A stretch of 10,612 nt of DNA, taken from the NCBI GenBank assembly GCA_938001995.1, contig CALLAV010000207.1, positions 1-10,612 of the forward strand, written 5' to 3'. This DNA is from an uncultured Amylibacter sp. (lineage in GTDB: Bacteria; Pseudomonadota; Alphaproteobacteria; Rhodobacterales; Rhodobacteraceae). The position numbers were made by a program, and so were the translations under genes. Positions 6,126 to 10,612 of this stretch are shown piece by piece. Under the pieces are notes generated by a model that saw nothing but the letters and a program-made list of their open reading frames with translations, did no database searches and was not told the origin of the DNA. The stretch's first letter is position 1. Each line of letters starts with the position of its first letter.

Positions 6126-7445
6126 GTGAAAACCAATTGGCCTCTATTGTTCGCAGCGTTTTGTGTTGTGGCGCTTCTTCCTGTTTGGGCACTTGCCCAA
6201 GGGGGTGACGAAGAAGAGCAATGGATTCCTATTGACGGTTTACTTGCAGATGTTGCTGCAACGGGCGAAGACGCAAAAGAGCCAGAGCCAGAAGAAAAGC
6301 CACCCACAGGTCCAACAGAGCAAGAGTTGGAATGGGCCCGCACGGCGTGGTCTTATTTCGTCGCGAATGAGCATCCTAAAACTGGGCTGGTGGCGGCGGT
6401 AAACAAGTTTAATTCCACGACACTGTGGGATGAAGGCGGCTATTTTTTGGCTATTGTGGCGGCCTTCAGGCTCGGTTTGATCCAAGAGGCAGAAGCAAAA
6501 GCACGTTTGAGAAAAGCCTTTGAAAGCCTCGAGAAAATCCCGCTGTTTCAGGATAAATTGCCCAACAAAGTGTACAACACAGGCACACTGCAGATGACGG
6601 ATTATGCCAACAAGCCCACGCCGGATGGGGTGGGGTGGTCCGCGCTCGATATTATGCGGTTGCTGTCTGGCATGTTGGTCGCCACGCAGCAATTTCCAGA
6701 CCTGACCGAACAGGCGCAGGCCGTGATAAATCGCTGGGACATGTCATTGCTGGCCTCAGAGGGACGATTTCAGGGCATCGCAGTGCATGGAAAACACCAA
6801 GATAAATTCGTGCAAGAAGGCCGCATAGGATACGAACAATATGCAGGGGTCATCGGTCTGGAAATCGGTCTGCCAGTGGAACTTGCCTCGCGCTATGGGC
6901 CGATCCTGCGCCATCAGCGGTTTCATGACATCTTGATTCCCGGCGACATTCGAACGCAAGAAACGCACGGCGTGTCTTCTGTCACCACGTCCGAACCGTT
7001 CCTGCTAGAGGCGCTTGAATTCGGGTTTCGCCCCGAAAGCATGCCCGTTGCGCGCGCCGTATATGAGGCGCAGATGTTTCGCTATGATCTGACGGGGCAT
7101 CTGACCGCACTGAGCGAGGATCACATTAAGGGCAAACCCTACTTTGCCTATAACGCGGTGCTGATGGATCACACGCCGTTTATCTCTGTGACCGCCAAGC
7201 GCGTAAATGTCTCTGACAAACGAGGCATTTCCACCAAAGGCAGTTTTGGGTGGTGGGCGCTGATGCAGGATGACTATTCGCAAAAACTGCTCGATGCGGT
7301 CAAACATTTGCAAAGCGATCGGGGCTGGTATGCGGGCCTGTTCGAAAGCGATCTTAGCGCGAACGAAATCCTGACGATGAACACCAACGCCGTGGTGTTA
7401 GAGGCGCTGCATTACAAAAACTTCGGCCCCATGTTCCAACGTTAG
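6126..7445 (+). CDS. Exported DUF3131 domain protein
   Basis: A 439-residue protein starting at GTG, with GAGG (6118-6121) four bases upstream. Residues 1-24 are a signal peptide: K2, a hydrophobic core and an ALA cleavage site before Gln25. An acidic, proline-rich linker follows (about 27-66). From about 69 to 435 lies the DUF3131 domain: AWSYFVANEHPKTGL (74-88), LWDEGGYFLAIVAA (100-113), GVGWSALDIMRLL (168-180), GYEQYAG (235-241), TTSEPFLLEALEFGFRP (287-303), GWYAGLFE (400-407) and TMNTNAVVLEAL (417-428). The family is thought to be an alpha/alpha barrel related to glycoside hydrolases, so action on a periplasmic or surface glycan is plausible but not demonstrated. It follows the ArsR gene by 47 bases and may be cotranscribed. 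Its stop overlaps the stop of the convergent DMT transporter. Confidence 0.87.
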   Translation: MKTNWPLLFAAFCVVALLPVWALAQGGDEEEQWIPIDGLLADVAATGEDAKEPEPEEKPPTGPTEQELEWARTAWSYFVANEHPKTGLVAAVNKFNSTTLWDEGGYFLAIVAAFRLGLIQEAEAKARLRKAFESLEKIPLFQDKLPNKVYNTGTLQMTDYANKPTPDGVGWSALDIMRLLSGMLVATQQFPDLTEQAQAVINRWDMSLLASEGRFQGIAVHGKHQDKFVQEGRIGYEQYAGVIGLEIGLPVELASRYGPILRHQRFHDILIPGDIRTQETHGVSSVTTSEPFLLEALEFGFRPESMPVARAVYEAQMFRYDLTGHLTALSEDHIKGKPYFAYNAVLMDHTPFISVTAKRVNVSDKRGISTKGSFGWWALMQDDYSQKLLDAVKHLQSDRGWYAGLFESDLSANEILTMNTNAVVLEALHYKNFGPMFQR

Positions 7446-8326
7446 CGATCTGCGAGCAACATGATTAAGGCCACGATGGTGGCCGCGACACCAATGAAGA
7501 TCACCGTTGGTGGCAGGTCCGATCCGAATGCCAACTCCCAAATAATCACCCAGCTTGGCACCAGATAAGTATAGGCCATCACCTTTGCAGACGGCAGGTG
7601 CAGCGTCGCGTATTGCACGCAAAAGAAAGACGACGCGGTGGCGGCTACGGCCAAATAAATCAAACCGATCCAAAACATTGTGGGCAGGGTGGCCCAATTC
7701 ACAAGGACCAAGTCTTGCACGGATAGGGCCGTCAGAATGATCCCACCTGCAATGACTGTTCCAAGGGTAAAGACCAGTGGTTTTTCGCCACGGTTTAGTT
7801 TGCGCACAAGCGGTGTATAAAACGCATGGGCGGCACAGCCGATGAGGAACAGAACCTCTCCGCGACCCACGTCAAACCGCAACAAAGCATCTAAATCTCC
7901 ACGAAACACCACCCAAACTGCCCCGACACCACCCACCGAAAGGGCAAGCGCCATCCAACGCGTGGTGATCTGGCGCAGCAGAATCCAGCCAAACAGCGCC
8001 GACATGATCGGAGTCAGAGTGAAAATCGCAGATGTCGAAATGGACGGCGCGGTTTTCAAAGCCTCGAACATCAACACAAAGTAAATCGAAAACACACCAC
8101 CAAGCGCAAAGTACCGCCAAGAGGCCTTAAAATCACGCGCTTTAAGGCGTGGACCCGCTGCGACAAACACACCGAGCACGACTGCTGCGATCCAAAACCG
8201 CAAGGCGGTCAGCGCTGTTGGGTCCATTAAATTTGCAATCCGAACACCGAGCGGGAACGCCCCTGCCACCAGCAGGGAAAAGGCGAGCATAGCTGCGTGA
8301 CCGCGCATGTAAGGAGAAAATACCAT
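7442..8326 (-). CDS. DMT superfamily transporter (EamA family)
   Basis: A 294-residue inner-membrane protein with about ten hydrophobic segments arranged as two EamA repeats, the usual size. Typical family signs are TALRFWIAAVVLG (40-52), EALKTAPSISTSAIFTLTPI (88-107) and GWILLRQ (113-119) in the first repeat, and AYTYLVPSWVIIWELAFG (251-268) in the second. Such proteins export or import metabolites such as amino acids, nucleosides or quaternary amines; the substrate cannot be predicted. The ATG at 8326 is preferred because AAAGGGG precedes it closely; Met7 and Met13 are in-frame alternatives without a ribosome binding site. It is head-to-head with the FAD oxidoreductase gene (52 bases between starts) and overlaps the stop of the DUF3131 gene. 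Confidence 0.9.
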   Translation of the reverse strand: MVFSPYMRGHAAMLAFSLLVAGAFPLGVRIANLMDPTALTALRFWIAAVVLGVFVAAGPRLKARDFKASWRYFALGGVFSIYFVLMFEALKTAPSISTSAIFTLTPIMSALFGWILLRQITTRWMALALSVGGVGAVWVVFRGDLDALLRFDVGRGEVLFLIGCAAHAFYTPLVRKLNRGEKPLVFTLGTVIAGGIILTALSVQDLVLVNWATLPTMFWIGLIYLAVAATASSFFCVQYATLHLPSAKVMAYTYLVPSWVIIWELAFGSDLPPTVIFIGVAATIVALIMLLADR

Positions 8327-8369
8327 GCCCCTTTCATATCGCTTTGCTGGCTGGGTGCAATCGCGCTAA
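8325..8369 (+). CDS. Possible 14-residue upstream ORF ahead of the FAD oxidoreductase
   Basis: A strong AAGGAG (8311-8316) stands eight bases before an ATG that opens MPLSYRFAGWVQSR, ended by TAA (8367-8369). The downstream FAD oxidoreductase starts at 8379, nine bases after this stop and in the same frame, and its own ribosome binding site is poor. This layout would suit translational coupling or a leader peptide. Its ATG overlaps the start codon of the DMT transporter on the other strand in one CATG, and its Shine-Dalgarno lies inside that gene, so it may be chance. No regulatory codon run is seen. Confidence 0.3.
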   Translation: MPLSYRFAGWVQSR

Positions 8370-8378
8370 GCTTATTGC

Positions 8379-9752
8379 ATGAAAGACCAAGACCTACGAT
8401 CAGCCTTACAAGCCGTTACGACCGTTTTGTCGCCAGAGCAGACTGCGGCGCTCGATCCTGTGATTGCGGCCGAAAACACCCAAGGGGCTGTGGCCGTTGC
8501 GCCAGCGAGCCTCGTGGAAATTGCTGCGATTTTTGACATTTGCAACGCGACCGCGACGCCGCTGATCCCCCATGGTGGACGCACAGGGTTGGCAGGGGCA
8601 GCGACGGCCAGCGGGTCCGAGGTGATGCTACTGGGCACAAAGATGCCGGCTCTTATAAACGTTGATCCTGTATCCCAAACTGTGCATGTCAGCGCCAACA
8701 CCACACTGGCAGATTTGGAAGCGAGCGCGCGTGAACACGGTTTGACCGCTGGCATCGACCTTGCGGCGCGCGACACTGCCACCATTGGGGGGATGCTGTC
8801 TACCAATGCAGGCGGGATGGAGGCGCATCGAAACGGAACCATGCGCGAACGCGTATTGGGGTTGGAAGCGGTGATGCCGAACGGCACGATCCTGTCCGAT
8901 TTGGCCCATGTGCGCAAATGCAACGAAGGCTATGACGTCAAACAACTGTTGATCGGGGCCGAAGGCACGCTTGGCGTTATCACCTCTGCCACGTTGCAAT
9001 TGCTGCCCGAACCACCCGAACCGAGCACATTTCTGATGGCCTTGCCAGATACGGCAGCGGCGCTCGGCGTGTTGCGCAGCCTTCACAGCGCTGCGCAAAT
9101 CCAAGTGCTGCGGGCCGAGGCCATGTGGAACCTTTTCGCCCAAGAAAACGCAAAACTGCAAACGGTGAATCCACTCAAGACCCTGCCAGATGCCCCGCTA
9201 TACGTCATCTATGAAGTCCACGTTGCGCAGGGCGATGCCGAAGACGTGGTGTTCGCAGCACTTGAGCCGCATTTTGACAGCGGCGGTATTCTCGATACGC
9301 TCGCAGCGCAATCTGCCCAACAAGCCGATGATATCTGGATGCTGCGCGAAGACACGATGTCTATGGGCACAGTGTTCCCGCATCGCGCCTGGTTTGATGT
9401 CTCTGTCCCACTGGCGCAGCTTGATAGGTTTGTTGAAACCGTGGAAACCCGTATTGCCGCGCTGGACGAAGGCTTGCAAATCCACGTTTTGGGGCATTTG
9501 GGAGACGGCAATCTGCACTATTCAATCGCAAACAACGCACCGATTTCAGAAGCTTTACACAAACGCATTAAACCCGCTGTTATGGATGGTCTGAAAGACA
9601 TTGGCGGCTCGTTTTCCGCGGAACACGGGATTGGTGTTGAAAAGCGGGACGCCCTTAAAAAATATGGGGATGCGGGTAAATTGACCCTCAATCGGATGAT
9701 CAAACAGCTGTTTGATCCCAACAACATCTGCAATCCGGGCAAAGTGTTGTGA
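8379..9752 (+). CDS. FAD-binding oxidoreductase, D-2-hydroxyglutarate/D-lactate dehydrogenase (GlcD) type
   Basis: A 457-residue flavoenzyme oxidising a D-2-hydroxy acid, without signal peptide. The N-terminal FAD (PCMH-type) domain shows PHGGRTGLAGAA (64-75), GGMLSTNAGGMEAHRNGTMR (137-156) and YDVKQLLIGAEGTLGVIT (185-202). The C-terminal half carries the metal and substrate signature GHLGDGNLH (372-380) and SAEHGIGVEKR (413-423), ending in NICNPGKVL, as in D-2-hydroxyglutarate and D-lactate dehydrogenases. The exact substrate cannot be settled; the HxGDGNxH plus SAEHG pairing favours D-2-hydroxyglutarate or a related acid. No GlcE or GlcF partner genes follow, so it is not a normal glycolate oxidase operon. 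The start is chosen for family length; the ribosome binding site is weak, and a small in-frame upstream ORF precedes it. Confidence 0.9.
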   Translation: MKDQDLRSALQAVTTVLSPEQTAALDPVIAAENTQGAVAVAPASLVEIAAIFDICNATATPLIPHGGRTGLAGAATASGSEVMLLGTKMPALINVDPVSQTVHVSANTTLADLEASAREHGLTAGIDLAARDTATIGGMLSTNAGGMEAHRNGTMRERVLGLEAVMPNGTILSDLAHVRKCNEGYDVKQLLIGAEGTLGVITSATLQLLPEPPEPSTFLMALPDTAAALGVLRSLHSAAQIQVLRAEAMWNLFAQENAKLQTVNPLKTLPDAPLYVIYEVHVAQGDAEDVVFAALEPHFDSGGILDTLAAQSAQQADDIWMLREDTMSMGTVFPHRAWFDVSVPLAQLDRFVETVETRIAALDEGLQIHVLGHLGDGNLHYSIANNAPISEALHKRIKPAVMDGLKDIGGSFSAEHGIGVEKRDALKKYGDAGKLTLNRMIKQLFDPNNICNPGKVL

Positions 9753-9840
9753 AACGGCCAAGCCTGCTTGACTCATACCCCGTGAAAGCCTAAACGCACC
9801 CTATCCAATGGAAGCAATAGACTTCCGGTCTCAGGATCGC

Positions 9841-9869
9841 CACCCATCAGCGAGTTTCGCCCATGGGTG
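9841..9869 (+). repeat. Inverted repeat CACCCAT / ATGGGTG upstream of ffh
   Basis: A perfect 7-base stem (9841-9847 with 9863-9869) around a 15-base loop, one base before a second dyad. It lies in the 200-base gap between the FAD oxidoreductase and ffh. It may be part of the 3' end of the upstream transcript or a chance repeat. Confidence 0.4.
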
Positions 9870-9870
9870 T

Positions 9871-9889
9871 AATTGTCGTTTGGACAATT
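9871..9889 (+). repeat. Perfect dyad AATTGTC-N5-GACAATT upstream of ffh
   Basis: Seven bases (9871-9877) mirror 9883-9889 exactly around GTTTG, a 19-base element with the symmetry of an operator. Five T follow two bases later (9892-9896), so it could also act as a weak intrinsic terminator for the FAD oxidoreductase transcript that ends at 9752. It overlaps the proposed -35 of ffh. The stem is AT-rich, so the operator reading seems at least as good as the terminator reading. Confidence 0.5.
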
Positions 9890-9916
9890 GGTTTTTGGGC
9901 TCGGAATTCTTATATT
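9888..9916 (+). promoter_or_regulatory. Candidate ffh promoter
   Basis: TTGGTT (9888-9893) as -35 and TATATT (9911-9916, five of six to consensus) as -10 are 17 bases apart. Transcription would start near 9923, leaving about 30 bases of leader that include the ffh ribosome binding site. The -35 overlaps the end of the 9871-9889 dyad. Confidence 0.45.
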
Positions 9917-9937
9917 CTTCCTTAACCGGCAACAACG

Positions 9938-9943
9938 AAAGGA
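9938..9943 (+). promoter_or_regulatory. Shine-Dalgarno of ffh
   Basis: AAAGGA nine bases before the ATG at 9953. It settles the ffh start, which also coincides with the conserved N-terminal MFESLSDRL. Confidence 0.75.
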
Positions 9944-9952
9944 CGCCACGGT

Positions 9953-10612
9953 ATGTTTGAAAGTCTCTCCGACCGCCTCTCTGGCGTCTTTGACAAACTC
10001 ACCAAACAAGGTGCGTTGTCCGAAGCTGATGTATCCACTGCCCTGCGCGAAGTGCGTGTTGCCCTGCTGGAGGCCGACGTTTCCCTGCCAGTGGCCCGTG
10101 ATTTCATCAAGGCCATTCAGGACAAAGCCACAGGCCAGAACGTCACCAAATCCGTGACACCGGGCCAACAAGTTGTGAAAATCGTTCATGACGAGATGGT
10201 GCATTTCCTGTCGGGTGATGATGCGAACGCTGGCACGCTGAAGGTCGACAATCCGCCTGCGCCGATCCTGATGGTCGGTCTGCAAGGCTCTGGTAAAACA
10301 ACAACGACTGCGAAACTCGCCAAGCGCCTGAACGAGCGCGAAAAGAAACGCGTTCTGATGGCGTCGCTCGACACCAACCGCCCTGCGGCGATGGAACAGT
10401 TGGCGATTTTGGGTTCACAGATTGGCGTGGACACGCTGCCGATCATCAAGGGTGAAACACCTGTTCAGATCGCAAAACGTGCAAAACAGCAGGCGACGCT
10501 GGGTGGCTATGACGTTTACATGCTCGATACTGCGGGCCGTCTGCACATCGACGAAGAGCTGATCCAACAAGCTGCGGAAGTGCGCGATGTGGCACAGCCC
10601 CGTGAAACACTG
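9953..10612 (+). CDS. ffh: Signal recognition particle GTPase Ffh, 5' part (cut by window end)
   Basis: The first 220 residues of the SRP54-type GTPase that, with 4.5S RNA, carries nascent membrane proteins to FtsY. The N-domain four-helix bundle opens with MFESLSDRLSGVF and contains ALLEADVSLPVARDF (37-51), the typical ALLEADV motif. The G-domain follows: P-loop GLQGSGKTTTTAKLA (109-123), the SRP insertion-box start DTNRPAAMEQL (140-150, Asn where many have Tyr) and LDTAGRLHIDEEL (191-203). The rest of the G-domain and the methionine-rich M-domain lie beyond the window. AAAGGA (9938-9943), nine bases before the ATG, supports the start. No 4.5S RNA gene is seen here. In related genomes rpsP, rimM and trmD often follow ffh. 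Confidence 0.97.
   Translation, partial: MFESLSDRLSGVFDKLTKQGALSEADVSTALREVRVALLEADVSLPVARDFIKAIQDKATGQNVTKSVTPGQQVVKIVHDEMVHFLSGDDANAGTLKVDNPPAPILMVGLQGSGKTTTTAKLAKRLNEREKKRVLMASLDTNRPAAMEQLAILGSQIGVDTLPIIKGETPVQIAKRAKQQATLGGYDVYMLDTAGRLHIDEELIQQAAEVRDVAQPRETL

Noticed and set aside
8326..8378. Face-to-face promoters for the DMT transporter and the FAD oxidoreductase in the 52-base gap
   Set aside because: The best boxes match consensus in only about three or four of six positions in each direction, so I did not list them.
9759..9826. CAAG/CTTG and GGAAG/CTTCC stems after the FAD oxidoreductase stop as its terminator
   Set aside because: Stems of four and five pairs with no T-run are too weak to call.
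9773..10449. Minus-strand open frames antisense to ffh
   Set aside because: The plus-strand frame encodes unmistakable Ffh with N-domain and P-loop; the antisense frames are shadows.

Overview
The window looks like chromosomal housekeeping and transport DNA from a marine alphaproteobacterium, most likely Rhodobacterales (Roseobacter group). The grounds are moderate GC, the style of the predicted proteins, a fused TRAP permease followed by a universal stress protein, a MatB-type malonyl-CoA synthetase, and compact CTTGAC-type tRNA promoters. The genus is an inference. There is no rRNA, CRISPR array, transposase, phage gene or other clear sign of recent transfer, and no gene-free stretch exceeds 300 bases.

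Layout, left to right. (1) Positions 2-1067, plus strand: the C-terminal end of a fused TRAP transporter permease, followed by a universal stress protein whose Shine-Dalgarno sequence overlaps the permease stop codon. (2) 1120-1195, minus: tRNA-Thr(TGT). (3) 1264-2952, minus: an FbpB-type ABC permease, probably for ferric iron, with no binding protein or ATPase gene beside it. (4) 3045-3935, plus: a divergent sulfotransferase-like protein. (5) 3932-5443, minus: malonyl-CoA synthetase (matB), with tRNA-Met(CAT) (5533-5609) upstream on the same strand and two abutting hairpins between them. (6) 5746-6078 and 6126-7445, plus: an ArsR-family regulator and an exported DUF3131 protein. (7) 7442-8326, minus: a DMT/EamA transporter. 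(8) 8379-9752, plus: an FAD-binding oxidoreductase of the D-2-hydroxyglutarate/D-lactate/GlcD type. (9) 9953-10612, plus: the 5' part of ffh (signal recognition particle GTPase), cut by the window edge.

The genes do not form one pathway. The strongest functional unit is the TRAP permease plus stress protein pair. MatB, the FAD enzyme, the iron permease and the TRAP system fit a heterotroph scavenging organic acids and iron, but nothing here links them directly. The points most worth a second look are regulatory or architectural: the structured matB leader, the same 4-base TTAG overlap of convergent stop codons at two gene junctions, a small upstream ORF with a strong ribosome binding site ahead of the FAD enzyme, an eight-G tract inside the iron permease gene, and a perfect dyad just upstream of ffh. 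I did not find a convincing new multi-gene system.
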